A DNA stretch of 43,339 nt from Phycicoccus sp. Soil748 (GCF_001428025.1 NZ_LMSC01000006.1:109036-152374); one strand, 5' to 3'. Numbered from the stretch's first letter, positions 15,168 to 23,357 are shown. Made by a program: numbers and translations. Notes: generated by a model not told the origin, from the sequence alone.

Positions 15168-15557
15168 CCGGCGCGGCTTGCGGCGGAGTGGGGCGCCCTT
15201 CCTGAGTGTTCCTGCCGTCTGGATGCGGCAGCGCGCCAGGCTCTGAGCCCCGCCAGCCCGGCGATCCAGAGAGGAATGCATTACCCCGCGGTCTGCGCGG
15301 GTCACACTTGGGCTTTACGACATTGGCCCGCGAGGGGGAGTGGCCCGGGTGGTCAAACGAGTGACAACGACGCGCACTTGAGCGCATCGTGGCGGACCGT
15401 GAGGTTTGGCGGCGAGGTGGTGGCGAGTTCGAGCCCGGGGAGGTGCTCGCATGGGGGCGCTCGGGGCTACCACGCGCCCAACCAGCATCCGCCCTACTCC
15501 CCGAACGCTGCTGCCAGGCGAATTCGGGTAGTCTCTCTCGCACTTTTAGGGGGAATT
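15168..15557. other. 390-bp intergenic region after IS481
   Basis: No gene is supported here. The first 30 bases complete the attC-like element split by the insertion. The rest probably holds the promoter of the 15558 gene, but no clear -10 or -35 pair stands out. The long open frame crossing it on the + strand is antisense to the transposase and is not coding. Confidence 0.5.
15180..15196 (+). repeat. attC-like motif, copy 5 (3' half of a site split by IS481)
   Basis: GCGGCGGAGTGGGGCGC follows the right duplication and is preceded by CGGCTT, as in the copies at 1311 and 4701 (CTTGCGGCGG). With GCGCCTAG at 14110-14117 it makes a 38-nt element, the same length and 5' box as copy 4 at 10024. 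Confidence 0.45.
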
Positions 15558-16655
15558 GTGGCCAACGTTGGACTCGAAAATCTGCTCTATAGGCTCGGCG
15601 ACCGTTACAAGGGTCGGACCGCCGACCCGCGGCTCATCGCGAAGATATTCCACGTCATCGACGGCGCCAGACAGCGAGCGAGCATCGAGCCGAAGGGCAC
15701 ATGCTGGATCGCGGGTTGCGAAGAACCGGCGATCGGTTCTCACGTCATCCCTGACTCGCTGCTACGCGCCGTTGGTCCGCTCACACAATTGGTCACGCCG
15801 GACTGGGTCAACCAGGAGATCTCGCTGCAGCCGATCACACGGAGTTGGCGGCAGCCCATCTTTCCCGGCTACTGCAAGCGCTGTGACGACCACCTCTTCC
15901 CTTGGGAAGATGAAGGGGTCTTTGGAGGCGAGTACGCAGAGCCTCGTCAGCTGATGCGGGCTGCGGATGCAGCCGAGCATGAAAAGACTCTCCGCGCCGA
16001 AGTGCTGAGAGAGATTGGTGAGCAATTGCACCCAAGCAGCGAGACCATGGCTAACCTCGCGCCTAGCCTCAAGGTTCGCGAAATCGAAATGCTCAATGAC
16101 GCCTCTGACGATCTTCGGAAGACTGCGATGGAACTCGATCAGTTCCGTACGCACCTTCACGACCTCGGGCAGGCGCTCCGCTTGGCCGGGGGCGTTCAGA
16201 GCACCGCCTCCGCGCCGGCCTCGCACTTCAGAGTGTCAATTGGGTTAGGCGACGAGCGCCACGACGTGGTCCAACTGGCAGACGCTGCGTACATCCCTAC
16301 GAACGGCGGAGTCGACATCCGTTCTCCTGTACCCATTGCCGTTAGCGTTATTGCGGACAGTGGACATTGGCACCTCCTCCTTGGCACTACGCAGGAGGGT
16401 TACGGTGATGTTGCGCGACTGGCAAATCACTTCGAAGACAATCCAAAGTCCGCTCAGGAGTATGCGATGCATTGGATGGTCTGGGGAACGCACTACTGGT
16501 TCTGCCACCAGGATCTAATAAACAAACTGGATGTTGACGAAGTGGAGACATTAAAGCGCAACCTTTCATTATCTCAATTCTCAAGGGTGGCTATGTGGAG
16601 CAACACACCGCCAGAACGAACGCCCATTATTCGACCCGGGAATGGATGGGCCTAA
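15558..16655 (+). CDS. HNH/zinc-finger-like protein, 365 aa
   Basis: The N-terminal third has CWIAGCEEPAIGSHVIPDSLL (about 52-72) and, about 40 residues on, GYCKRCDDHLFPWED. This gives two cysteine pairs around a conserved SHVIP, similar to zinc-bound HNH-type folds in uncharacterised proteins. The first catalytic-looking residue is the His in SHVIP. The middle is helical and charged, and the C-terminal part (about 225-365) has strands and aromatic residues. GTG at 15558 is preceded by AGGGGGA. The 3' end is notably AT-richer than the core genome, a sign of transfer. Nuclease activity is inference. Confidence 0.65.
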   Translation: MANVGLENLLYRLGDRYKGRTADPRLIAKIFHVIDGARQRASIEPKGTCWIAGCEEPAIGSHVIPDSLLRAVGPLTQLVTPDWVNQEISLQPITRSWRQPIFPGYCKRCDDHLFPWEDEGVFGGEYAEPRQLMRAADAAEHEKTLRAEVLREIGEQLHPSSETMANLAPSLKVREIEMLNDASDDLRKTAMELDQFRTHLHDLGQALRLAGGVQSTASAPASHFRVSIGLGDERHDVVQLADAAYIPTNGGVDIRSPVPIAVSVIADSGHWHLLLGTTQEGYGDVARLANHFEDNPKSAQEYAMHWMVWGTHYWFCHQDLINKLDVDEVETLKRNLSLSQFSRVAMWSNTPPERTPIIRPGNGWA

Positions 16656-16743
16656 AGTCTATCTTCACATTCAACGGGTGTGACTTGAGGGTTGCCCCCA
16701 CAAGAATCTGGCCACGGCGATTCGTGCCGCAGCGTGCGTCGAG

Positions 16744-16759
16744 GGCGGCGGAAAGACGC
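16744..16759 (+). repeat. attC-like motif, copy 6
   Basis: GGCGGCGGAAAGACGC is identical over 16 bases to the copy at 19574 and lies between the HNH-like and PIN genes. A possible opposite box, GCGATTCGTGCCGC, begins at 16717 and would make a 43-nt element, the same length as copy 3. The centre is GAA rather than GTT. Confidence 0.42.
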
Positions 16760-16883
16760 TGTTCCGTTCGCGAGCGATTCTTCGGCCCTCAGGCTCTGGC
16801 TTCCTCCTGTTGGAGGATCCTTCCGCCGGAAGAGGGTGCGGCGGTCGTGCGCTGGATGTGCATGCGGCGTCAGTAGGCGGGGA

Positions 16884-16889
16884 TACGCT
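16884..16889 (+). promoter_or_regulatory. Candidate leaderless -10 box
   Basis: TACGCT fits TANNNT and ends seven bases before the GTG at 16897, where no Shine-Dalgarno sequence is present. It supports that start codon. Confidence 0.45.
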
Positions 16890-16896
16890 CATCCCC

Positions 16897-17940
16897 GTGA
16901 TCGAACCATCCCGAGCCCCTCTAGTTCGGTCTTTGACTGGCCCTGCGGTGAGGCCATTGGCGAGGTCGGTCGACGTGGTGTCAACCGACGCCGATGCGCT
17001 TCTGAAAGATGCGTGCGCAGTTCTCCGAACTGGCCAAGAGTCGTTATTGCTCCGCACGATTGACACGGGCACGGTAGTGGCGATCATGTCCGATCAGGCG
17101 TTCAGAGAGATCGGATGGATGTCGGCACCGGCGGCTCGCGGCCATCACGTCTCCAACGCCGATCTTCGTGCGATGCTCGCCGCCGAGTACCTGCCTCGCG
17201 TCCCGGTGGTCACTACACCCGTGTCCAAGGGCGACCACTGGATGCCGAACGTTGACGATGTCACCGACCCCAAGGACGTTGCCCACGTCGAGGTCGCTCG
17301 CCTCGTTCTTGGAACCGCCGTCTTTTCCCATGACCGCGACCTGCGCATTCCGGGGCATGCGCCCCGCACTCGCGAGTTGTACGACGAACGGCTCGAACGC
17401 CTGGGCCTGGTCGCTCGCTACCGTGTCGCCGAACACGGCGCCGGCCTTGTTCTCACGGCTGTCGGGGTCGGAACCAAGCACGTTGTTGGCCACGCAGCAG
17501 CCAAACTACGAGTCGGTCGACCGGCCGCCTGGTCGGTCGTCGCTGCCGTTGCGGCAGCCACCCTCTACTGGGTCGGCGCCAAGTCGTCGCGCCGCGCTAA
17601 AGTCGGTGAGTCGTTCGGGCCAGCTATGACGAAACTCGTTGAGGCACAGGCGCGGGCTGCGTCGGTGGAGGAAGTACTTCGCAACTCTCCCTTGCTGGCG
17701 CCGAGCGATACTGATCGACTTGAAGTACGAGTCGCTGCCCATCTGGTGCGCTACCCCGATTCCAGCGCGAGCGCCATAGCTGGCGCGTTGGGGCTGAAGG
17801 AACAAGAAGAACAACGCGAGTTGTCAGTACTCCTTCGGGAGCACCCAGCCTTTGAACGCGTGGGCCGATGGGGGTGGGCCGTGGGCCGGATCCGGAATGC
17901 ATTGGAGACCGAGCCGTCCAAAGACTGGAGACCGTCCTAG
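16897..17940 (+). CDS. PIN domain protein with membrane segment and C-terminal HTH
   Basis: This 347-residue protein has an N-terminal PIN-like nuclease pattern: D31 and D33 in STDADALL, E71 in AFREIGW, D127 in PKDVAHVEVARLVLGT, and D146/D148 in SHDRDL. These acidic residues would bind the metal. A hydrophobic stretch at about 210-227 (AAWSVVAAVAAATLYWVG) may cross the membrane. The C-terminus (about 280-335, VRVAAHLVRYPDSSASAIAGALGL) looks like a winged helix-turn-helix. The start is supported by a leaderless -10 box. No antitoxin gene is adjacent, and PIN proteins usually cleave RNA. Confidence 0.68.
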   Translation: MIEPSRAPLVRSLTGPAVRPLARSVDVVSTDADALLKDACAVLRTGQESLLLRTIDTGTVVAIMSDQAFREIGWMSAPAARGHHVSNADLRAMLAAEYLPRVPVVTTPVSKGDHWMPNVDDVTDPKDVAHVEVARLVLGTAVFSHDRDLRIPGHAPRTRELYDERLERLGLVARYRVAEHGAGLVLTAVGVGTKHVVGHAAAKLRVGRPAAWSVVAAVAAATLYWVGAKSSRRAKVGESFGPAMTKLVEAQARAASVEEVLRNSPLLAPSDTDRLEVRVAAHLVRYPDSSASAIAGALGLKEQEEQRELSVLLREHPAFERVGRWGWAVGRIRNALETEPSKDWRPS

Positions 17941-17944
17941 CCAC

Positions 17945-17956
17945 GGCAGCAGACGC
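17945..17956 (+). repeat. Weak attC-like motif
   Basis: GGCAGCAGACGC matches GGCGGTAGACGC of the copy at 4708 at 10 of 12 bases. It begins four bases after the PIN gene stop codon, where a cassette recombination site would be expected. Confidence 0.28.
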
Positions 17957-18091
17957 CTTTCGGCGCAGCAGGTCCCGGGCCAGACTTCATCTGCGTCGCG
18001 TCGGCACTCACGAGGATCTTGCGGCGCGACAAATGATGTGTGGTCCAGAAGCAGGTGGCGTCCAAGCGTCCACCAATTGAGGATTGGCCCT

Positions 18092-18613
18092 ATGGATGAC
18101 GACTCAATGAGCGCCGGGCTCATCTACGTCGCTTACGGCGAGCTCATGCACAAGCTGCAGGTAATGGAGATGAGTCTCTGGGAGATCCAAGCACTGCAGA
18201 TGAAGAAGGGCATGACGGATGCTCAAGCCTTCGCCCAAGTGGAAAAGTGGGACGGCACAACGTTCGGGGCGCTGTACCGAGGCATGAAGTCGCAGCCGCA
18301 TTGGACTGAGGATCTGATCTGGAAGGTGGGGCAGGCAGTTCAGTTGCGCAACCACCTAGCGCACAACTTCTTGCGTGAGTTCTTCCTGGCTGTCGAATCC
18401 CAGGCGAACTATGAGGCAGGGGCGGATCAGTTGCTGGATTGGCACGGGGTAGTAGATGAGCTTGCCGGGCAACTCGACGAGCACATCAAGACGCTTGGCG
18501 GAGGCGGATGGGACCAACTCGACGAGGCGTCCAAAGCTGAGGTCGAGGCACTGCGGCCAAAGGCCTGGCCCCTCAACAACGACAGCGAAGGCTCTTGGAG
18601 GAACACCGAGTAG
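18092..18613 (+). CDS. HEPN-like protein, 173 aa
   Basis: This small helical protein carries VQLRNHLAHNFL, with the HEPN R-x4-H motif at R86-H91. An N-terminal helix YGELMHKLQVMEMSLWEIQAL precedes it and an amphipathic helix VVDELAGQLDEHIKTL follows. The layout resembles small single-domain HEPN proteins rather than the long ApeA type. ATG at 18092 has GAGGA eight bases upstream. No MNT-type nucleotidyltransferase partner is next to it. RNA cleavage is inferred from the motif. Confidence 0.6.
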   Translation: MDDDSMSAGLIYVAYGELMHKLQVMEMSLWEIQALQMKKGMTDAQAFAQVEKWDGTTFGALYRGMKSQPHWTEDLIWKVGQAVQLRNHLAHNFLREFFLAVESQANYEAGADQLLDWHGVVDELAGQLDEHIKTLGGGGWDQLDEASKAEVEALRPKAWPLNNDSEGSWRNTE

Positions 18614-18762
18614 CAGTCAATGCTGATCAACACTGCTGCCTCGCCTCAGCGGCCGCGAGCGTCCGGCTCGCGGTGGAATGGGACAGCGCGTTGGCAAGAG
18701 CCTGAGTGCATGGGCGAGCCAATTTCCCGACCCTCGCAACACCTAGGAGCGGACGCCCTAGT

Positions 18763-19428
18763 TCAGCCGCGCAAGGCCCGCCATGTCGAGACCTGCGTCT
18801 TGAAGGGCAGCAATCGGCGGTATGCGTCGCGGGCAAAAGCGATCTGCCACTCTAAATCGGTCTGTCGAAGCTCCGCGTGGATGTGGATGTAATTGCGGGC
18901 GGTGTAGTAGCCGACAATTTCCTTGCCCAGAGCGCCATCGATGATCCCAAGTTTGATCGCCGCCGCCACCTTGCTGTCGAACCGGATCTTCGATGCCTGC
19001 GTTCGGCGCACAGCATGGACCGCTCCCACGATCTCTGTGGCGTCATCCGCAGGGAGGCTACGAATCTTTTCCATGATGTGTCCAGGCAACGGACGTTGGA
19101 CGAGCGCTTCGTACTCGAACAGCCGTTGCACCTCTGGCTCATCGCCCGCCTCCTCGAAGAGAAGATGATGTATGCAGGCTTCGTAGATAGAGGCGTACTG
19201 CTGGACTTGCAGCTGAATCTGGGCTTGGGCCGCCCAAGGTTCGTTCAACCTGAGGGCCTCCCAGAGTTTGTACAGGTATCTCGCGGCATAGAACTCTTGT
19301 CCGATTCGACTCCGGAGATCGACGTCACCAATGAAGTCGAAGAAGTTCGTGTGCCAAGCTAGATCGCCCGGAAGGTCCCTACGCGCGTACTCCGCGGCGT
19401 CGGTGCGCGTCGGCTCTGGCAGCGGCAA
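18763..19428 (-). CDS. HEPN-like helical protein, 221 aa
   Basis: The protein is almost all helix. An N-terminal FDFIGDVDLRSRIGQEFYAARYLYKLWEAL is followed by a central QQYASIYEACIHHLLFEEAG, and near the C-terminus ARNYIHIHAE gives R178 with H182 and H184 (R-x5-H, within HEPN spacing). The start is TTG at 19428, with GAGGGAAG upstream. The gene converges on the 18092 HEPN-like gene. The family name is not recalled with certainty. A HEPN fold is inferred from the motif and helical content. Confidence 0.55.
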   Translation of the reverse strand: MPLPEPTRTDAAEYARRDLPGDLAWHTNFFDFIGDVDLRSRIGQEFYAARYLYKLWEALRLNEPWAAQAQIQLQVQQYASIYEACIHHLLFEEAGDEPEVQRLFEYEALVQRPLPGHIMEKIRSLPADDATEIVGAVHAVRRTQASKIRFDSKVAAAIKLGIIDGALGKEIVGYYTARNYIHIHAELRQTDLEWQIAFARDAYRRLLPFKTQVSTWRALRG

Positions 19429-19765
19429 GATTCTTCCCTCAGCTTATCTCGGGTCGAGAGCTTGGATGATCCCGGCAGTATCGAATGACGCTACACAAGC
19501 CATCATCGTTGCTTCGAGGCACCCCGCTGGCCGAATTGATCTCGGCATGAACGGACGAGCAACGCGGCGGACTGGCGGCGGAAAGACGCACCGACCGTCG
19601 CAGTGCACGCGTGTGCAGCGCACACTCGTCAACCGACGTTTCGCTAAGCAGATCGGTCCAAGATCCTCCGCTTCTCCCCTCCTGCTGATATGAACGACTG
19701 GTGGCGCGAGAGCAGGGCCCCGCTGAGCCCCTTCAGGGCAACCCAGAAGCCGAGAGAGAAGATCG
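19429..19765. other. 337-bp intergenic region upstream of the KAP gene
   Basis: No gene is seen. It holds the divergent starts of the helical protein and the KAP NTPase, and the attC-like motif at 19574. A ribosome-binding site GAGAGAAGA lies just before the KAP ATG. Confidence 0.5.
19574..19589 (+). repeat. attC-like motif, copy 7
   Basis: GGCGGCGGAAAGACGC is identical to the copy at 16744 and is followed by A, as at 5304 and 10047. It is preceded by another GCGGCGGACTG (19564-19574), so the unit may be partly duplicated. No clear opposite box is visible upstream. Confidence 0.4.
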
Positions 19766-21970
19766 ATGACCGACGCCAAGTCACCCAGCAGGTCCTGGAC
19801 CGATGAAGCCATCCAATCCGGAAAAGAAGACACCCTCGGGCGGCTGGCGTACGCGGAACGAGCCGCAGAACTCATCCACACTACCCACTCTTTCGAAGCG
19901 AGCGCCGTTATTGGTCTCAGCGGTGCGTGGGGCAGCGGTAAGACCTCACTTGTAAACATGATCGTTGAGACGCTCCAGAAGGAACACCCGAAATGGGCTG
20001 TGGCCCGATTCACCCCGTGGGCTACCAGCGGCATCTCCGGGCTCCTTGGGGAGTTCTATTCTTCGCTCTCGGAGGTGCTCCCGAAAAAGCGCGGAGATCA
20101 GGTCCGCAAGGCGCTCGCGGTCACCGCGTCGGTCGCTGCCCCGGCCGCGAGCCTGATCCCGCTGGCCGGCGGCGCTGCGGCGGAGGGCGTCCGCATGGTT
20201 GGTGAAGCGCTCGCAAAGTCGCCGTCGTGGGCGGCGGCCTTCAACAAGGCTTCCGCCGAACTCAAGGAGCTCAAGACGCCGATCCTGGTCGTGGTCGACG
20301 ACATAGACAGGCTCCATGTCGACGAACTCATGACACTCCTCAAGGTCGTCCGACTACTCGGCCGTTTCGATGGCGTGCAGTACCTGCTCGCGTACGACGA
20401 CGAGACCCTATACCGCAGCATGACCGCATCAAGTGCGGTCACCTCCCATGACGGGTCCGCCGAGCGGTTCATGGAGAAGATCGTGCAGTACCCCTTATTC
20501 GTACCCCCTCTACTCCGGCACCAGCAGATCACCCGACTTAACACGGGGCTCGCGAAGGTCGCCAGGGAGCGGGTCGACGGCGGCGGGTCGTCTGACCGGC
20601 GTCTCAGCGGCCTGCTCCACTGCTTCCTCGACCTGCTGACGACTCCCCGAGCGATCGACAGGTACATCGAGCAATTGCAGCACCACATTCCACTGCTGCC
20701 CTCCGATGAGGTCGACGACGAGGACGTCGAACTATTAACTCTGATACGCGTCAGCTTCCCAGCGCTGTTCAACTCGCTCCCGCGGTACCGCAAAGAACTC
20801 GTGTCTGGTCACACCGGAGAAATCAAGCTTGACTCCCGTCCGTTCGAGTACGAGCCGTTCGACATCGACCCCCTCATCGGCCTCGTGCCCGTCGAGCGCA
20901 GAAAGACAGCCCGAGATCTCCTAGTCGCACTGTTCCCGAAGGTCCGCATCAAGAACCAAACCTCTGTTAACGGCAGCCAGCGCCGGCAGAGCGTTCAGCA
21001 CGAGGAATACTTCGATCGGTACTTCGCAATGGGCATCCCCAACAATGACGTTAGCGACGCGACGGTCGCCGCCGCGGTCACCGCAGCGATCGCCGGGGAT
21101 GCCGATTTGCTGAAGGATCTTCTCGTCGGATCAGCAGACGACTTCCGGGGCCTGGTGCTGAGCAAATGCATCAATCCCTCGAACCAGCCGACAACTGACG
21201 CCGGTCGCCTAAAGCTCGTTGAGGCTCTCGCAGAGATCTCGAACGACCTGCCCACAGACGACAGTGGCCCTTTCAGCGACCTGGACCAGGTCCTTCGCTG
21301 GGTCGGCGACACGTTAGTCGGGCTCGACAGGGAGACGCCGACAGAGGCCGTGCGGGATGTCCTGTGGAAATTCAACGGTCCGGTTCTTCGCGTCCGCGCG
21401 TGGCGGCAAGTCGAGAACAACATCGAGCGTGCGTACACATCCTCGACACCGCGGTGGTTCGGACAGCTGACCGCGCTGCTGGTCGAGGACGCCGCCGACA
21501 ACTTCCTCGAACATCTCAAGCAAGGTGACGACGCACCGGAAGGCTCCGGTGTCGGATACCAGGTCCACTTCGTACTCCGCCACGAAGGTGATCTGTTTCA
21601 AGAGTCCATACGCAGGCTCATTGAGTCGGGGCAGGTCCACATCTCCGTTCTGGCCTCGAGGCTTACGAGCGCCAGAACGACCACCGGAATAACCCCCGAC
21701 TGGCAGCTCTCACCCGACTTCGAGCAGGAGACGTTCAATCAGCTGGCACCTCCCAGCGACGACCCTTGGTATAACGAGCCCGTCCAAGACGTCGACAGTC
21801 GCGACCTGAGTTGGGCCAACCGCCGCAGGTTTGCTGCTGGCCGCGTCAGACAACCTCCGCATCCAGTGGTCTCGGAGGAAGAGGCCGGCGACGAAGCGCT
21901 ACTGGGCGCTGAAGAATCGCCGGTCGATGCCAAGAGCAGGCCCATCGATCGCACCGGCGAGGGTCGCTAA
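19766..21970 (+). CDS. KAP family P-loop NTPase
   Basis: This 734-residue protein has Walker A GAWGSGKT at 53-60 and Walker B ILVVVDD at 173-179, followed by IDRL. Between them lies a hydrophobic stretch (about 117-140, ALAVTASVAAPAASLIPLAGG), where KAP proteins often carry inserted membrane helices. The remaining 500 residues are helical and charged. KAP NTPases are membrane-associated and some exclude phages (F-plasmid PifA is a member). ATG at 19766 follows GAGAGAAGA. The gene is upstream of the TIR-like gene but separated by 276 bp, so coupling is uncertain. Confidence 0.85.
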   Translation: MTDAKSPSRSWTDEAIQSGKEDTLGRLAYAERAAELIHTTHSFEASAVIGLSGAWGSGKTSLVNMIVETLQKEHPKWAVARFTPWATSGISGLLGEFYSSLSEVLPKKRGDQVRKALAVTASVAAPAASLIPLAGGAAAEGVRMVGEALAKSPSWAAAFNKASAELKELKTPILVVVDDIDRLHVDELMTLLKVVRLLGRFDGVQYLLAYDDETLYRSMTASSAVTSHDGSAERFMEKIVQYPLFVPPLLRHQQITRLNTGLAKVARERVDGGGSSDRRLSGLLHCFLDLLTTPRAIDRYIEQLQHHIPLLPSDEVDDEDVELLTLIRVSFPALFNSLPRYRKELVSGHTGEIKLDSRPFEYEPFDIDPLIGLVPVERRKTARDLLVALFPKVRIKNQTSVNGSQRRQSVQHEEYFDRYFAMGIPNNDVSDATVAAAVTAAIAGDADLLKDLLVGSADDFRGLVLSKCINPSNQPTTDAGRLKLVEALAEISNDLPTDDSGPFSDLDQVLRWVGDTLVGLDRETPTEAVRDVLWKFNGPVLRVRAWRQVENNIERAYTSSTPRWFGQLTALLVEDAADNFLEHLKQGDDAPEGSGVGYQVHFVLRHEGDLFQESIRRLIESGQVHISVLASRLTSARTTTGITPDWQLSPDFEQETFNQLAPPSDDPWYNEPVQDVDSRDLSWANRRRFAAGRVRQPPHPVVSEEEAGDEALLGAEESPVDAKSRPIDRTGEGR

Positions 21971-22234
21971 ATTCGCGAAGCTGGGTGCAGGAACGCGAGG
22001 CATCCTGGAGCAAGCGCTTGGCACAGGGAGCCCGAAGAGCGGGCGCTCGTCACCCGCCACAACTCGGCACGCCCAATGCTGCGGGTCAATGTGTGTGGCC
22101 GTGTGAGCAGGAGACCGGCGCATTCCTTCCCTTGCCGCGCCTCACAGCCTCATGCTCCAGTCGCCCTACGGTGCAGGGGCGTAGCGCGTTTCACTGACTC
22201 GGGGAAGTTCGCGAATCTCGGGGCCGCCCCCCTT

Positions 22235-22240
22235 TAGGGT
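22235..22240 (+). promoter_or_regulatory. Candidate leaderless -10 box
   Basis: TAGGGT fits TANNNT and ends six bases before the GTG at 22247. The TIR-like gene therefore probably has its own promoter instead of sharing one with the KAP gene. Confidence 0.5.
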
Positions 22241-22246
22241 TGTGGT

Positions 22247-22996
22247 GTGTCTGATCAGTCGAAAGCCGTGCGCGTCTTCGTTGGCTCTTCCGCGGAAGGG
22301 CGCGAGGTGGCGCGACACTTACAGGCTGAGTTAGGAGCAACATGCGAGGTAGTGCGCTGGGACCAGAGCGTCTTCGCGCCTTCGGGTTACGCCTTGGACT
22401 CGCTGTTGGAAACCGCGGCCGCAGTGGACTTCGCCGTTCTCGTGGTCACCCCAGACGATAAGACGATCAGCCGCGGTGAGACCACCGCCTCGGCACGGGA
22501 CAACATCGTTCTGGAGTTCGGACTGTTTGCTGGTGCGCTCGGGCGTGATCGCACCTACTTGCTCGCCACCGGTGATATCAAGCTTCCGACTGATGTGCTC
22601 GGGCTGACGCGGCTGACCTATCGGCCGCAGTCCAACGGCAGGGCCGCGGTGACGGAGGCTGCTCTCCAGATCGAACAACAGATTCTTAGCTTGGGAACTT
22701 TGCCTCGGCGAGTCGCTGTAGGTGGGAGCTCGCCGGAGGACTTGCACCTCCTGTCGCCGCTCGAGAAGGAACTCACGGTCCTTTGCGCGAACGCCGTTTC
22801 GCAGGGCTGGACCGTCAAAGATAACAGTGTCACGACGCTGCGGCTGTGGTCCCCCAAGGGGAAGGTGTACACGCTGTCCAAGAGCAGGCCAGAAACCACG
22901 CGCGTCGAGCTGCGTAAGTTCGCAGCTGAGCTCCGCGCTGCCGGCGTTCGGGTCAACAACAGCATCCGGCGTCCCGTCGAGGAGTCGCCGTTCTAG
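22247..22996 (+). CDS. TIR-like (CAP12/PF10137-type) domain protein
   Basis: Residues 8-115 match the TIR-like fold of predicted nucleotide-binding proteins. RVFVGSSAEGREVARHLQAEL at the start is followed by VVRWDQSVFAPSGYALDSLLE, VDFAVLVVTPDD and RDNIVLEFGLFAGALGRDRTYLL, with the probable catalytic Glu at E90. Such domains break down NAD+ in CBASS and related defence. Residues 165-245 form a second domain (GWTVKDNSVTTLRLWSPKGKVYTLSK, then LRKFAAELRAAGVRV) that faintly resembles a HicA-type fold. No cyclase or STING-like partner is adjacent. The trigger is unknown. Confidence 0.8.
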   Translation: MSDQSKAVRVFVGSSAEGREVARHLQAELGATCEVVRWDQSVFAPSGYALDSLLETAAAVDFAVLVVTPDDKTISRGETTASARDNIVLEFGLFAGALGRDRTYLLATGDIKLPTDVLGLTRLTYRPQSNGRAAVTEAALQIEQQILSLGTLPRRVAVGGSSPEDLHLLSPLEKELTVLCANAVSQGWTVKDNSVTTLRLWSPKGKVYTLSKSRPETTRVELRKFAAELRAAGVRVNNSIRRPVEESPF

Positions 22997-23006
22997 AGCG
23001 AGGCAT

Positions 23007-23039
23007 GTCTCCCTGCAAGGTGAACCCTTGCAGGGAGAC
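23007..23039 (+). terminator. Perfect 14-bp hairpin, probable terminator
   Basis: GTCTCCCTGCAAGG (23007-23020) is perfectly complementary to CCTTGCAGGGAGAC (23026-23039) across a five-base loop. It begins 11 bases after the TIR-like stop codon. There is no T-run, as is common for actinobacterial terminators. Confidence 0.7.
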
Positions 23040-23322
23040 GGCGCTCCAACCCGGGCTCCACCGGGGGCCACCAGCCGTTGCGGCTTCGCGATGATGCCGC
23101 GCCTCGACCACTCGTCCTGGTTCCGCCAGCCTTCAGGCATCTCGCCTTCGCCGTCTCCTGGACGACAACTTTTGGGACCCGTTCTTGCAGTCCGCCAAGT
23201 CTAGGGGAGCGGCCGCGTCGATGCGAACAAGAGATGCCGTCTGCGCTGACGGACACCCTTATAGGTAATTGCACCGAAGGCTCTGAGGCTCGACATCTGC
23301 GTGCCAACGAGTTTGGGGACGC

Positions 23323-23357
23323 GATTCCCGATTCCCGCGTCAGGTCAATCGGGAATC
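23323..23357. promoter_or_regulatory. 11-bp inverted repeat upstream of the PIN-like gene
   Basis: GATTCCCGATT (23323-23333) and AATCGGGAATC (23347-23357) are perfect complements with a 13-base spacer, 54 bp before the ATG at 23411. It could be a repressor operator or an mRNA leader hairpin. A further GATTCCC overlaps the left arm. Confidence 0.45.

Noticed and set aside
14529-16655. A 708-codon open frame on the + strand
   Set aside because: Its first part is antisense to the IS481 transposase and crosses the inverted repeat. Only the part from the GTG at 15558, with a ribosome-binding site, has protein-like sequence.
19766-22996. KAP plus TIR as one operon
   Set aside because: A 276-bp gap and a separate leaderless -10 box before the TIR gene argue for independent transcription.
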